Shown in pieces: positions 9,510 through 18,239 of a stretch of 49,349 nucleotides of DNA; position 1 is the first letter of the stretch; each line of letters begins with the position of its first letter. Below the pieces are notes generated by a model. It was not told where the DNA came from. It saw only the letters and a program-made list of their open reading frames with translations, and did no database searches. Source of the stretch: Defluviicoccus sp. (lineage in GTDB: Bacteria; Pseudomonadota; Alphaproteobacteria; MPNO01); contig JAJDVM010000298.1 of the NCBI GenBank assembly GCA_022826125.1, positions 1 through 49,349 on the forward strand, written 5' to 3'. A program made the translations under genes and the position numbers.

Positions 9510-10847
9510 CTACAGCACCGTCAGCAGTCCCGCCGCCGCGCCGAACAGCGCCGCGTCCTCGTTGACGAAACCCATCGCCTGGAGGCCGAGCGGCAGGCCG
9601 TCGACCTCCATGACGGGCATCGTGAGGGCGGGGATGCCGAGGAGGGAGGCGGGAACGTTGAACGCCGGATCGCCGGTCGATCCGAGGCCGACCGGGGCGG
9701 GTCCCGTGGCGCCGAGGGTGATGCAGATTTCGCAGCTTCCGCCGAGGCCGGCCCATGCCGCGCGTGCGCGGTCGCGGTCGCGCAACAGGCCCTGGTACTG
9801 CTCCTGTGTCATCCCCTCTGCCTCGGCAAGGCGCTCGACGGAGACCCCGCTGAGCCCGGACCGGTCCATGTCCTTCGCATAGGTGTTGAGCGGCCAGCGG
9901 GTCTCCCAGGCGTTGACGCTGCGCGCCAGCGGAACCGCGTCCGCGATCGCGTCCTCGACACCCGCCACCGTCTCGTCCGAGCGGCGGTCGACGCATTCGA
10001 TGCCCGCCGCCTCCAGTTTCTCGCGAACCGACGAAAACGCGGCCTTCGCCGCATCGCCCGCGACCTCCCAGCCCGCGGTCTCCAGCACCGCGATACGGCC
10101 CGGCCGCCGGGCCGCCGGGCGCACCATGGGACCGGAAACGCCCGGATAGCCCGGGTCGCCGCCGCATCGCGCGGACATCTCCCGCGCCACGACCCAGGTC
10201 TCGTCGATGGTGGCGGCGATGGTTCCGGTGCAGCTCTGGCTGAACACGTCGTAACTGCCGCCCCGGTTGATGCCGCCGACGCTCGGCTTGAAGCCGAAGA
10301 CGCCGCAATAGCTCGAAGGCCGCAGGATCGAGCCGATCACCTGGGTGCCGAGCGCCGCCGGCACCATGCCGCAGGCGACCGAAGCGGCCGACCCGCTGCT
10401 CGACCCGCCCGGCGTTCGCGTGAGGTCCCAGGGGTTGCGCGTTCCGCGCGGTTCGGTGGCCGCGAACTCGGTGGTCACCGTCTTGCCCAGGATCACCGCG
10501 CCCGCCTCGCGCAGCGCTGCGACCGCGGCGGCGTCGCGCTTGCCTTCCCAGCCGGCGAAGAGCGGCGAGCCCTGCTCGGTCGCCATGTCGGCGGTTTCCA
10601 TGATGTCCTTGACGCCGACCGGCATGCCGTCGATGGCGGACAGCGGCCGTCCGTCCTTCCACCGCGCCGAAGCCTCGTCCGCCGCCGCGCGGGCCGCGTC
10701 GGGGTTGACGGTAACGAAAGCGCCGACGTCGCCGTCATCCGCCTCGATCCGCGCGAAGCAGCGTTCGAGGAATCCGCGCGGACTGTCCTCGCCGGTGGCG
10801 AAGGACGCGGTGGACGCGAAGTAGGAGCGGGGTTCGGGACGGGTCAT
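9510..10847 (-). CDS. Amidase signature family enzyme
   Basis: Ser-cisSer-Lys hydrolase of 445 residues, acting on an unknown amide. The Lys of the triad lies in GVKDIMETADM, the cis-Ser in GGSSSGSAAS, and the nucleophile Ser in QVIGSILRPSSYCG, the usual GSIRxP site with Leu inserted where Ile-Arg is common. The family includes GatA, but no gatB or gatC is near and the C-terminal half differs, so a catabolic amidase is more likely. A possible transporter-gene tail lies directly upstream on the same strand. Confidence 0.85.
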   Translation of the reverse strand: MTRPEPRSYFASTASFATGEDSPRGFLERCFARIEADDGDVGAFVTVNPDAARAAADEASARWKDGRPLSAIDGMPVGVKDIMETADMATEQGSPLFAGWEGKRDAAAVAALREAGAVILGKTVTTEFAATEPRGTRNPWDLTRTPGGSSSGSAASVACGMVPAALGTQVIGSILRPSSYCGVFGFKPSVGGINRGGSYDVFSQSCTGTIAATIDETWVVAREMSARCGGDPGYPGVSGPMVRPAARRPGRIAVLETAGWEVAGDAAKAAFSSVREKLEAAGIECVDRRSDETVAGVEDAIADAVPLARSVNAWETRWPLNTYAKDMDRSGLSGVSVERLAEAEGMTQEQYQGLLRDRDRARAAWAGLGGSCEICITLGATGPAPVGLGSTGDPAFNVPASLLGIPALTMPVMEVDGLPLGLQAMGFVNEDAALFGAAAGLLTVL

Positions 10848-10877
10848 TTCGATACCTTTCCTTCGGGGGCTGCCGCG

Positions 10878-10982
10878 CTACTCGATCGTCCGGTTCGGCA
10901 GGACGAGCGCGATCTCGGGGAACATAACCGGCACCGTCATGCATACCAGCATCGCCGCCCGGAAGGCGGCGGAAAGTCTTGC
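10878..10982 (-). pseudogene. Possible remnant of a TRAP-type (DctM-like) permease C-terminus
   Basis: Read on the minus strand, about 30 codons before a TAG (10880-10878) give a hydrophobic tail that contains VPVMFPEIALVLP, the kind of last membrane helix and FPxxALxLP end seen in TRAP large permeases. No start or rest of the gene is present; the frame loses meaning toward tRNA-Ser. It lies 30 bases before the amidase start, in the place where a co-transcribed transporter gene would end. The assignment rests on a short, weak match. Confidence 0.3.
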
Positions 10983-11070
10983 CGGCTTGGGGACTCCCCT
11001 TCCTGAACCGTACGACTACAGCAGACGATGGCCGAACCCGCCGACGCCCCTGTCAACCGCCCGTCCAGGC

Positions 11071-11098
11071 TTGCGCCGGGCCTGCCCGATGATAGAGT
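11071..11098 (+). promoter_or_regulatory. Possible promoter of tRNA-Ser
   Basis: TTGCGC (11071-11076) and TAGAGT (11093-11098) are 16 bases apart and end 9 bases before the mature tRNA 5' end. The -35 box is identical to that proposed for rpmI. Confidence 0.4.
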
Positions 11099-11107
11099 GC
11101 GCGCGAT

Positions 11108-11197
11108 GGAGGGGTGGCCGAGCGGCTGAAGGCGCACGCTTGGAAAGCGTGTATACCGGAAACGGTATCGTGGGTTCGAATCCCACTCCCTCCGCCA
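11108..11197 (+). tRNA. tRNA-Ser (anticodon GGA)
   Basis: A full class II tRNA with encoded CCA. The acceptor stem GGAGGGG pairs with TCCCTCC (last pair G-U), the anticodon stem CACGC/GCGTG encloses TTGGAAA with anticodon GGA, there is a long variable arm TATACCG-GAAA-CGGTAT, and the T arm is GTGGG-TTCGAAT-CCCAC. It reads UCC and UCU codons. It is the only RNA gene found with certainty in the window. Confidence 0.97.
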
Positions 11198-11205
11198 GCC
11201 ACGAT

Positions 11206-11679
11206 TCACCTTGTCTCCAGCACCGAAAACGGAATATGGACGCCGACCCCGGCAAAGGTCGCGTCCGGGTGCCAGGCGAATCCGAACTCCCAGATGAGCT
11301 CGCTTTCCCGTTCCTTCCATTGCACGATCGGCAGTGCTCCCACGCGCACCCAGTTGTTGCGGGTATAGTTCCCCGCGACGCCGGCGTTCAGCCCCGCGCG
11401 CCAATCCTCGGCAATTTCGAACGTGCCGGACAATCCGACATACGGCCCCCAGCGCGAATGGGAATTCCGCACCACACCCGCCCGCCAGCGCAGCCACTCC
11501 CCGGTGACGGGTCCGCTGACGCCCGCAGAAGGGTGGTTGGTGCTGTATTCGCTCTTCCGCTCCGAGTCCGGATGGGTGCTCTTCACGAAGGCGAGGTTCA
11601 TCCGGTAACCCGAGTCGCCGAAAGCCGGGGCAATATCCGCCAACAGGACCGCGGCCATGAGCAACGGGCGGTACATCAT
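11206..11679 (-). CDS. Small exported protein, possibly outer-membrane beta-barrel-like
   Basis: Unrecognised protein of about 157 residues from the Met chosen here; Mets 7 residues and 4 residues upstream are also possible. It begins with a signal peptide (MMYRPLLMAAVLLADIAPAFG, likely cut near FG/DS). The mature part has alternating aromatic and polar residues (GPYVGLSGTF, NYTRNNWVRVGALPIVQW) and ends FAGVGVHIPFSVLETR, as in small outer-membrane or periplasmic beta proteins. Its stop lies 8 bases past tRNA-Ser on the other strand. No function is assigned. Confidence 0.55.
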   Translation of the reverse strand: MMYRPLLMAAVLLADIAPAFGDSGYRMNLAFVKSTHPDSERKSEYSTNHPSAGVSGPVTGEWLRWRAGVVRNSHSRWGPYVGLSGTFEIAEDWRAGLNAGVAGNYTRNNWVRVGALPIVQWKERESELIWEFGFAWHPDATFAGVGVHIPFSVLETR

Positions 11680-11735
11680 GCTCGCCATTTCGCAACCCAT
11701 CTCGACAAACCGTTTCTCCGCCGACCTCGCCCGCC

Positions 11736-12434
11736 TCAGAACGTCTCCACCCAGGGTCTGACCTCCACCTCCCAGGTCCAGGCGCTGCGGTGCTGGCGGT
11801 GGATATGGAGATAGGTCTCGGCGATCGCGTCGGGGTCGAGCGTGCCGTCCGGCCCGCGCTCGGTCACACGGGCGTCGCCGGCCTTGGCGATGCCGCCGTC
11901 GATCACGAAATGGGCGACATGGATGTTCTTCGGTTGCAACTCCCGCGCGAGGCTCTGGGCGAGTCCGCGCAGCCCGAACTTGCCCATCGCGAAGGAGCTT
12001 GAGTTGGGATAGCCCTTGACGCTGGCCGAGGCGCCGGTGAGCAGGATGGTCCCCGATCCGCGCTCGATCATCCGGCGCGCCGCCTGCTGGGCGACCAGGA
12101 ACCCGCCGAAGCAGCTGATCTCGATCACCCGGCGCACCTGTTCCGGATCGAGGTCGACGACCGGCCCGCGCGCCCGGAAGGACGGGTTGAACACGACGAC
12201 GTCGGGCGCGCCCATGTCGGTGGTCACAGCTTCGAACAGCGCTGCCACCGAGGCCGGATCGGACGCATCGCAGACATGCGCCGAGCCGCCGATCTCGCCT
12301 GCGAGGCCGTCGAGCTTGTCGGCGTTGCGCGCGGCAAGCGCCACCGCCATGCCTTCCTTGTGGAACAGCCGTGCAAGCGAGGCGCTGAGCCCGCCGCCGA
12401 CGCCCACGATGAGTGCCTTTTCCCGATCAGCCAT
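11736..12434 (-). CDS. SDR-family protein with Phe in place of the catalytic Tyr
   Basis: Rossmann-fold short-chain dehydrogenase/reductase-like protein of 232 residues. The ATG at 12434 follows GAGGGAG with 8 bases between, so the longer upstream reading frame is not used. The nucleotide-binding loop is GVGGGLS (about 11-17), the Ser is in GASASVKG (about 134-141), but the YxxxK site reads FAMGK (Phe148, Lys152), and NNAG is FNPS. This matches a known atypical SDR subgroup with Phe for Tyr, whose chemistry is uncertain. It may bind NAD(P)H without normal ketone reduction. Confidence 0.85.
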   Translation of the reverse strand: MADREKALIVGVGGGLSASLARLFHKEGMAVALAARNADKLDGLAGEIGGSAHVCDASDPASVAALFEAVTTDMGAPDVVVFNPSFRARGPVVDLDPEQVRRVIEISCFGGFLVAQQAARRMIERGSGTILLTGASASVKGYPNSSSFAMGKFGLRGLAQSLARELQPKNIHVAHFVIDGGIAKAGDARVTERGPDGTLDPDAIAETYLHIHRQHRSAWTWEVEVRPWVETF

Positions 12435-12587
12435 GAAACCGCTCCCTCGATTCGAACCGCGGCGATCAGCCGCCACGCTCAAATTGAACAAGCGGCCCGC
12501 CCGACGCCAGCGGAAATTGCGGTCATGGCCGGCGCACCGGCGTCAAGGCGCCGGAAACGGGCGCCACGGCATTTTCCGGCTTGACCG

Positions 12588-12618
12588 GGTCGCGGCGGTC
12601 CGTACCGACCGGGCGACC
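12588..12618 (+). repeat. Two-tier stem-loop (11 bp)
   Basis: Outer arms GGTCGC (12588-12593) and GCGACC (12613-12618) enclose inner arms CGGTC (12596-12600) and GACCG (12607-12611) around a 6-base loop. Only two bases on one side and one on the other are unpaired. It runs straight into the 21-base repeats. It could be part of an old mobile-element end. Confidence 0.5.
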
Positions 12619-12660
12619 GGATAGACGAGTAACACTACAGACCGGATACATGGGTAACAG
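12615..12660. repeat. Two imperfect 21-base direct repeats, IS-end-like
   Basis: Copies at 12615-12635 and 12640-12660 share GACCGGATA, then GTAACA at the same spacing, and differ mainly in the middle (GACGA versus CATGG). The second copy resembles ends of IS481-type elements, which carry GTTACCCATGTATCCGG-like terminal repeats. No transposase is near, so this would be a relic. The family link is from memory and needs a database search. Confidence 0.4.
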
Positions 12661-12761
12661 TGTTCCCGGTTCGTTCGGCTTCCGCGCGCTCCGGCGACCG
12701 TGCCAAAGGTGGAGTTGCCCGCTCACGGGCGCTATATCCCAGCCTGATGCCGGAGCCGCGA

Positions 12762-14549
12762 ATGACAGACCGTCCGAACCCGGGAGCCGTCGGCGCGTTG
12801 CCCGAATGGAACCTCGCCGATCTTTACACGGCGCCCGACAGCCCGGAGCTCGCGGCCGATCTCGACAAGGCGGAGCGCGAAGCCCGTGCGTTCCAAAGGC
12901 GCTGGAAAGGGAAGCTCGCGGCGACCGACGGGAAGGCGTTCGGCCGCGCCATCGAGACCTACGAGGCGGTCTCGGAGCTGGCTGCCCGCGTCGAGAGCTA
13001 CGCGCAGCTCCTGCACGCGTCCGATCTCAGCGATGCCGCGACCGGAAAGTTTCGTCAGGCGGTCCGCGAGCGCGTGACCGCCATCACCGGCGAGCTCCTG
13101 TTCTTCACGCTCGAGATCGACCGGATGGGGGACGACGAGCTGGAGACCAGGCTCGCCGACCCGAAAGCCGCCCGTTACCGGCCGTGGCTGCGCGACATCC
13201 GGCTGTCCCGCGCCCATCGTCTGGACGAGGAGACCGAGCGGCTGTTTCATGTGAAGCGCCTCACCGGACGGGCGGCGTGGACGCGGCTGTTCGACGAGAC
13301 CATGGCGGCGCTCAGGTTCCCGGTCGGCGGCCGGAAATTGACCGGCCAGGAGGCGCTCCACCTGCTCTCCGATCCCGACGCCGCGCTGCGCAGGGAGGCC
13401 GCCGAGTCGGTCGGACGGATTCTCGGGGAAAATGTGCGTCTGTTCGCCCTGATCGCCAATACGCTGGCCAAGGACAAGGAGATAGAGGACGGATGGCGCG
13501 GATACGAAACCCCACAGGCCGCGCGGCATCTTTCGAACCGGGTCGAAGCGCCGGTGGTCGAGGCGCTGATCCGGGCGGTCACGGAAGCTTGCCCCCGCCT
13601 GTCCCACCGCTACTACGCGCTGAAGGCGCGCTGGTTCGGTGTCGATATGCTGGATTACTGGGACCGCAACGCGCCGCTTCCCGGCGGCGAAGACGCCGAC
13701 ATTCCATGGGGCGAGGCGGAGAGGATCGTGCTCGACGCCTATGGCGCGTTCTCCCCCAGGATGCGCCGGATCGCCAGCCGGTTTTTCGACGAGCGCTGGA
13801 TCGACGCCGCGCCGAGACCCGGAAAGTCGCCGGGCGCGTTCTCCCATTCCACGGTGCCTTCGGCGCATCCCTATATCCTGCTCAACTACCAGGGCGGGAC
13901 GCGCGACGTGATGGTGCTGGCGCACGAGCTCGGACACGGCGTTCATCAGGCGCTTGCCGCGGCGCAGGGCCGGCTGATGGCGGAAACGCCGTTGACCCTG
14001 GCCGAGACCGCATCCGTGTTCGGCGAGATGCTGACGTTCCGCGCCCTGCTCGACCGCGCGGGGGAGCCGGCGCGGCGCAAGCGGCTCCTCGCCTCCAAGG
14101 TCGAGGACATGCTGAACACCGTGATCCGCCAGATCGCCTTCTACCGGTTCGAAAGCATCGTCCATGAGGAGCGGCGCGAGGGCGAGCTGACCGCCGAGCG
14201 CCTGTGCGATATCTGGCTCGACGTCCAGCGCGAAAGCCTCGGTCCTGCGATCCGGCTCGGCGGCGACTACCGGTACTACTGGACCTATATCCCCCATTTC
14301 GTCCATTCGCCGTTCTATGTCTACGCCTATGCCTTCGGGGACTGTCTGGTGAACTCGCTCTATGCGGTCCATGAGGCGGGAGAGCCCGATTTCCCGGAGA
14401 AATATCTCTCGATGCTGGAGGCCGGGGGAACGCTGCATCACCGGGAGTTGCTGGCGCCGTTCGGGCTCGACGCGTCCGAGCCCGCGTTCTGGACCAAGGG
14501 TCTGTCCCTGATCGAGACGATGATCGACGAGCTGGAGGCCGTTTCGTGA
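12762..14549 (+). CDS. M3 family oligoendopeptidase (PepF-like)
   Basis: Cytoplasmic zinc metallopeptidase of 595 residues that cuts short peptides. The HELGH zinc motif is at His388-His392, and the third ligand Glu lies in the following ETASVFGEM stretch. The N-terminal part (about 110-230) is the oligopeptidase F helical lobe. The ATG at 12762 follows GGAG with 6 bases between; two earlier in-frame Mets have no ribosome-binding site. Its stop overlaps the next gene by 4 bases (GTGA), so both are probably co-expressed. Confidence 0.92.
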   Translation: MTDRPNPGAVGALPEWNLADLYTAPDSPELAADLDKAEREARAFQRRWKGKLAATDGKAFGRAIETYEAVSELAARVESYAQLLHASDLSDAATGKFRQAVRERVTAITGELLFFTLEIDRMGDDELETRLADPKAARYRPWLRDIRLSRAHRLDEETERLFHVKRLTGRAAWTRLFDETMAALRFPVGGRKLTGQEALHLLSDPDAALRREAAESVGRILGENVRLFALIANTLAKDKEIEDGWRGYETPQAARHLSNRVEAPVVEALIRAVTEACPRLSHRYYALKARWFGVDMLDYWDRNAPLPGGEDADIPWGEAERIVLDAYGAFSPRMRRIASRFFDERWIDAAPRPGKSPGAFSHSTVPSAHPYILLNYQGGTRDVMVLAHELGHGVHQALAAAQGRLMAETPLTLAETASVFGEMLTFRALLDRAGEPARRKRLLASKVEDMLNTVIRQIAFYRFESIVHEERREGELTAERLCDIWLDVQRESLGPAIRLGGDYRYYWTYIPHFVHSPFYVYAYAFGDCLVNSLYAVHEAGEPDFPEKYLSMLEAGGTLHHRELLAPFGLDASEPAFWTKGLSLIETMIDELEAVS

Positions 14550-15925
14550 GGCGTCCGCCCGCCCGTCCCGGCAATGCCGCGCGCCGCGACGAGGAAAACC
14601 GGCTGACCGGCAGGGTGCGGCGCTACACCCGTGTCGGCACAGCGGTCGGCGGCATCGCGGCACGGTTCGCGGGCGAGCGTTATCTCGGCGTCCGGATGGA
14701 CCGGGACCGGAGCGCCGAGGATCTCAGGCGCGCGCTCGGCGGCCTCAAGGGGCCGCTGATGAAGGTCGCGCAGCTGATGTCGACCGTTCCGGACGTCCTG
14801 CCGCCCGAATACGTCGCCGAGCTCGGCGAGTTGCAGGCGAATGCGCCGCCGATGGGCTGGCTCTTCGTCCGCCGTCGGATGACGGCCGAGCTCGGCGACG
14901 GGTGGGAAAAGCGTTTCCGGAGCTTCGAACGCAAGGCCGCCGCGGCCGCCTCGCTCGGCCAGGTGCACCGCGCGGTCGGGCTCGACGGGCGCTCGCTTGC
15001 CTGCAAGCTCCAGTACCCCGACATGGCGTCCGCCGTCGAGGCCGATCTGCGCCAACTCCGCGTCGTGTTCGCCGTCTACCGCCGGTACGACAAGGCGGTC
15101 GATCCGCGCGAGGTGCAGGCCGAGATCGCCGCCCGGCTGCGCGAAGAGGTCGATTACGACCGCGAGCTGCGCCACATGGAGCTCTACCGGTCGATGCACG
15201 CGGAGGAGGAGGGCGTGCACGTGCCCGAACCGGTCACCGGCCTTTCGACCAGGCGGCTGCTGACCATGACATGGCTCGACGGGCGCAGGCTGCTGGAGAT
15301 CGCGGACGAGGATATCGAGACCCGGAACGCAGTCGCCTACAACATGTTCCGCGCTTGGTACGTCCCGTTCTACTATTACGGGATCATCCACGGCGATCCG
15401 CATCTCGGCAATTACACCGTGCGGGCGGACCGGTCGGTGAATCTGCTCGATTTCGGCTGCATCCGCGTGTTCCCGCCGACGTTCGTAAAGGGCGTGATCG
15501 ACCTTTACCACGCGATCGCCCGGGACGACCGCGCCCTTGCGGTGGAGGCATACGAGAGCTGGGGGTTCGTCGACCTCTCCAACGAGACGATCGACACGCT
15601 GAATACGTGGGCCTCGTTCCTCTACGCCCCGCTGCTGGAGGACAGGCCGCGTCCGATCGAGGGTTCCAACAGCCGGGTCTATGGCGCTCAGGTCGCCGGG
15701 AAGGTGCATCGTGAGCTGCGCAGGCTGGGCGGGGTGCGCCCGCCCCGCGAATTCGTGCTGATGGACCGCGCCGCGATCGGCCTCGGCTCGGTCTTCATGC
15801 ATCTCAGGGCCGAGATCAACTGGCACCGGCTGTTCCACGACCTGATCGCCGATTTCGACGCCGACACGCTCGCCGCGCGCCAGGCAGAAGCGATGAAGAG
15901 CGCGGACGTGCCGCCGCCGGCCTAG
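14546..15925 (+). CDS. ABC1/AarF (UbiB-type) atypical kinase-like protein
   Basis: Member of the UbiB/COQ8 protein-kinase-like family, 459 residues, many of which support ubiquinone synthesis. Seen: the Lys-Gln motif as KVAQ (KxGQ in the classic form, here Ala for Gly), the Ala-rich loop AAAASLGQVHRA, the ATP-lysine in ACKLQYPD, the catalytic HGDPHLGNY and metal-binding LLDFG. Unlike E. coli UbiB no C-terminal membrane helices are evident. It starts with GTG overlapping the peptidase stop. No other ubi gene is near, so the role is inferred from family only. Confidence 0.9.
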   Translation: MRRPPARPGNAARRDEENRLTGRVRRYTRVGTAVGGIAARFAGERYLGVRMDRDRSAEDLRRALGGLKGPLMKVAQLMSTVPDVLPPEYVAELGELQANAPPMGWLFVRRRMTAELGDGWEKRFRSFERKAAAAASLGQVHRAVGLDGRSLACKLQYPDMASAVEADLRQLRVVFAVYRRYDKAVDPREVQAEIAARLREEVDYDRELRHMELYRSMHAEEEGVHVPEPVTGLSTRRLLTMTWLDGRRLLEIADEDIETRNAVAYNMFRAWYVPFYYYGIIHGDPHLGNYTVRADRSVNLLDFGCIRVFPPTFVKGVIDLYHAIARDDRALAVEAYESWGFVDLSNETIDTLNTWASFLYAPLLEDRPRPIEGSNSRVYGAQVAGKVHRELRRLGGVRPPREFVLMDRAAIGLGSVFMHLRAEINWHRLFHDLIADFDADTLAARQAEAMKSADVPPPA

Positions 15926-17169
15926 CGGAGCTCGCCCACCACCCGGCGTATGGCGCCGGCCAGCACGTCCAGCTCGTCGGGCGTGACGACCAGCGGAGGC
16001 ATCAGGTAGACCACGTTGCCCAGCGGGCGGATCCACACGCCTTCCTCGACGAAGCGCATCCGCATGCCCGCGAGGTCGTCGATCCGGTCCAGTTCGACGA
16101 CGCCCACCGCGCCCAGCACCCGGACGTCCGCCACCCTCCTCATTGCCCGGCAGGGTTCCAAAGCCTCGCGCAGGTGAGCCTCGATTCGCCGCGCCTGCTC
16201 CAGCCGCGGCTCGCGCTCGAACAGGTCGAGCGAGGCGTTAGCCGCGGCGCATCCGAGCGGGTTCGCCATGAAGGTCGGGCCGTGCATCAGCGCCCGCTCC
16301 GGCTCCTCGCTGTCGAACGCGGAAAAGACCCGCTCCGTGGCGACGGTGGCGGCGAGGCCCATCGTGCCGCCGGTAAGCGCTTTCGAGAGGCAGACGATGT
16401 CGGGCGAAATCTCCGCCTGCTCGAAGGCGAACATCGTGCCGGTCCGTCCGAACCCGGTCGCGACCTCGTCCAGGATGAGAAGCTGATCGTGTCTGCGACA
16501 GGCATCGGCGACGGCGGCCAGGGTTTCCGGTGGATGAAAACGCACGCCCCCGGCCGCCTGGACCAGCGGCTCGACGACCACCGCGGCGATTTCGCCGGCA
16601 TGGCGCGCGATGGCGCTCTCGAAATCCGCGGCCGCCGTGCCGCCGCGCGGCAAATCGAGCACGATCTGGGACGGCACGTAGTTGCCGAGGAGCCGGTGCA
16701 TCCCGTCCTCGGGATCGCAGACCGCCATCGCGCCCAGCGTATCGCCGTGATACGCGCCCCGGAAGCAAACGAAGCGGTCGCGCCCCGCCCCGCCGGAGTT
16801 CCGCCAGTACTGGACCACCATCTTGAGCGCGATCTCGACCGAGACCGAGCCCGAATCGCTGAAGAACACGCGGTTGAGATCCGAGCCCAGCAACCCGGTC
16901 AACCGCCGCGCGAGCCGCATCGCGGGCTCGTGCACCATGCCGCCGAACATGACGTGTGGCATCGCGCTCAGCTGCGCTTCCATCGCCGCGACGATATGGG
17001 GGTGGTTGTAGCCGTGGCACGCCGTCCACCAGGACGCGATGCCGTCGATCAATTCGCGCCCGTCGGCGAGGCCGATCCGCGCCCCCCGGGTGCCGACCGC
17101 CTGGATCGGCGGCGGCATGCCTTTCATCGGCGTGTAGGGGAACCAGAGGTTCCCGGCCGTCTCAACCAC
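15922..17169 (-). CDS. bioA: Adenosylmethionine--8-amino-7-oxononanoate aminotransferase
   Basis: PLP enzyme that makes 7,8-diaminopelargonate in biotin synthesis, using S-adenosylmethionine as amino donor. Length 415 residues is normal. Diagnostic features are [16 protein letters not shown] near the N-terminus, the cofactor Asp in [14 protein letters not shown], and the PLP-Lys in CLSKALTGG. It starts with GTG, overlapping the end of bioB by 8 bases. Its stop shares CTAG with the stop of the convergent AarF gene. bioF and bioD are not in the window. Confidence 0.95.
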   Translation of the reverse strand: MVETAGNLWFPYTPMKGMPPPIQAVGTRGARIGLADGRELIDGIASWWTACHGYNHPHIVAAMEAQLSAMPHVMFGGMVHEPAMRLARRLTGLLGSDLNRVFFSDSGSVSVEIALKMVVQYWRNSGGAGRDRFVCFRGAYHGDTLGAMAVCDPEDGMHRLLGNYVPSQIVLDLPRGGTAAADFESAIARHAGEIAAVVVEPLVQAAGGVRFHPPETLAAVADACRRHDQLLILDEVATGFGRTGTMFAFEQAEISPDIVCLSKALTGGTMGLAATVATERVFSAFDSEEPERALMHGPTFMANPLGCAAANASLDLFEREPRLEQARRIEAHLREALEPCRAMRRVADVRVLGAVGVVELDRIDDLAGMRMRFVEEGVWIRPLGNVVYLMPPLVVTPDELDVLAGAIRRVVGELR

Positions 17170-18127
17170 CGGCGGGTCCGGCTGCTTCCATCGGCTCGAT
17201 TCCCAGCCGGTCGAACAGGCCCCGGTCTTCGGGGACCGCGGGGTTGGGCGTCGTCAGGAGGCGCTCGCCGTGGAAGATCGAATTCGCCCCGGCGAGGAAG
17301 CAGAGCGCCTGCGTGGCGTCGTCCATCTCCAGGCGTCCGGCCGAGAGCCGCACCATCGAGCGCGGCATCATGATCCTCGCGACCGCGATGGTGCGTACGA
17401 ATTCCAGCGGGTCCAGCTCCGGCGCGTTCGCGAGGGGGGTGCCGGCGACCGCGACGAGCCGGTTGATCGGAACGCTTTCCGGCGGTTCGGGGAGCGTCGC
17501 CAGCGCAACCAGCATGTCGGCGCGGTCCTTGCGGGTCTCACCCATCCCGAGGATGCCGCCGCAACAGACCGCGATCCCGGCCTCGCGCACCTTGGCCAGC
17601 GTGTCGAGCCGGTCGGCAAAACTCCGGGTGGTGATGATTTCGCCGTAATACGCTTCCGAGGTGTCGATGTTGTGGTTGTAGAAGTCGAGCCCCGCCGCGC
17701 GCAGGCGTTCGGCCTGACCCGCCTCCAGAAGGCCGAGGGTAGCGCAGGTCTCGAGGCCGATTTCCCCGACGCCCGCGATCATCGCCTCGACCGCGTCGAG
17801 GTCGCGGTCGTTCGGGCCGCGCCACGCCGCCCCCATGCAGAACCGCGTCGCCCCCGCCGCCTTGGCCGCCCTGGCGGCGTCCAGCACTTCTTCGAGCGGC
17901 ATCAGGCGCTCGTTCTCCACGCCGGTGTCGAAATGGGCGCTCTGCGGACAATAGGCGCAGTTCTCCGGACAGCCGCCGGTCTTGATGCTGAGCAGCGTCG
18001 AGACCTGGACCCGGTTGGGATCGAAATGGCGGCGGTGGACCGCCTGCGCCTGAAAGATCAGGTCATTGAAGGGGAGCGAGAACAGCGCGAGCGCCTTGTC
18101 CCGCGTCCACGTCACGGCCTCGGACAT
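17162..18127 (-). CDS. bioB: Biotin synthase
   Basis: Radical-SAM enzyme that inserts sulfur into dethiobiotin; 321 residues. The radical-SAM cluster Cys53-Cys57-Cys60 lies in [13 protein letters not shown], and the Cys and Arg ligands of the second cluster fall in [18 protein letters not shown] and [14 protein letters not shown] and [10 protein letters not shown] are typical. It leads a two-gene operon with bioA. No BioR-type operator (TTATnnATAA) was seen upstream. A TATAGT element lies 7 bases before the ATG and there is no clear ribosome-binding site, so the message may be nearly leaderless. Confidence 0.97.
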   Translation of the reverse strand: MSEAVTWTRDKALALFSLPFNDLIFQAQAVHRRHFDPNRVQVSTLLSIKTGGCPENCAYCPQSAHFDTGVENERLMPLEEVLDAARAAKAAGATRFCMGAAWRGPNDRDLDAVEAMIAGVGEIGLETCATLGLLEAGQAERLRAAGLDFYNHNIDTSEAYYGEIITTRSFADRLDTLAKVREAGIAVCCGGILGMGETRKDRADMLVALATLPEPPESVPINRLVAVAGTPLANAPELDPLEFVRTIAVARIMMPRSMVRLSAGRLEMDDATQALCFLAGANSIFHGERLLTTPNPAVPEDRGLFDRLGIEPMEAAGPAGG

Positions 18128-18134
18128 GGCCGGG

Positions 18135-18140
18135 ACTATA
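18135..18140 (-). promoter_or_regulatory. Possible -10 element of bioBA
   Basis: TATAGT on the minus strand ends 7 bases before the bioB ATG. No good -35 box is seen at 16-18 bases. If used, transcription would begin at or just before the start codon. Confidence 0.25.
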
Positions 18141-18190
18141 CTGCCGTGTAGAAACCGCCGCCAGCCCGCGGGCCCCGGCGAATGGCATGG

Positions 18191-18213
18191 AAAAGGCCGC
18201 GCAAGGCGACCTT
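18191..18213 (-). terminator. Intrinsic terminator of rpsU
   Basis: On the minus strand AAGGTCGC and GCGGCCTT pair over 8 bases (one G-U) around loop CTTGC, and the second arm runs into TTTT. It starts 26 bases after the rpsU stop, before bioB. Confidence 0.6.
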
Positions 18214-18239
18214 ATCTTGAGCCCGGCAAGCGCCGAGGA

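Larger units (their letters stand above)
12435..12761. other. Gene-free stretch of 327 bases
   Basis: No convincing gene lies between the SDR start and the M3 peptidase start. It holds a 6-bp hairpin (CCGGCG/CGCCGG, 12537-12554), the long stem-loop at 12588-12618, and the paired 21-base repeats at 12615-12660, described separately. Confidence 0.8.

Noticed and set aside
11051-11056. TTGACA on the minus strand as a promoter for the amidase region
   Set aside because: No -10 box at 15-19 bases and no gene start at a fitting distance.
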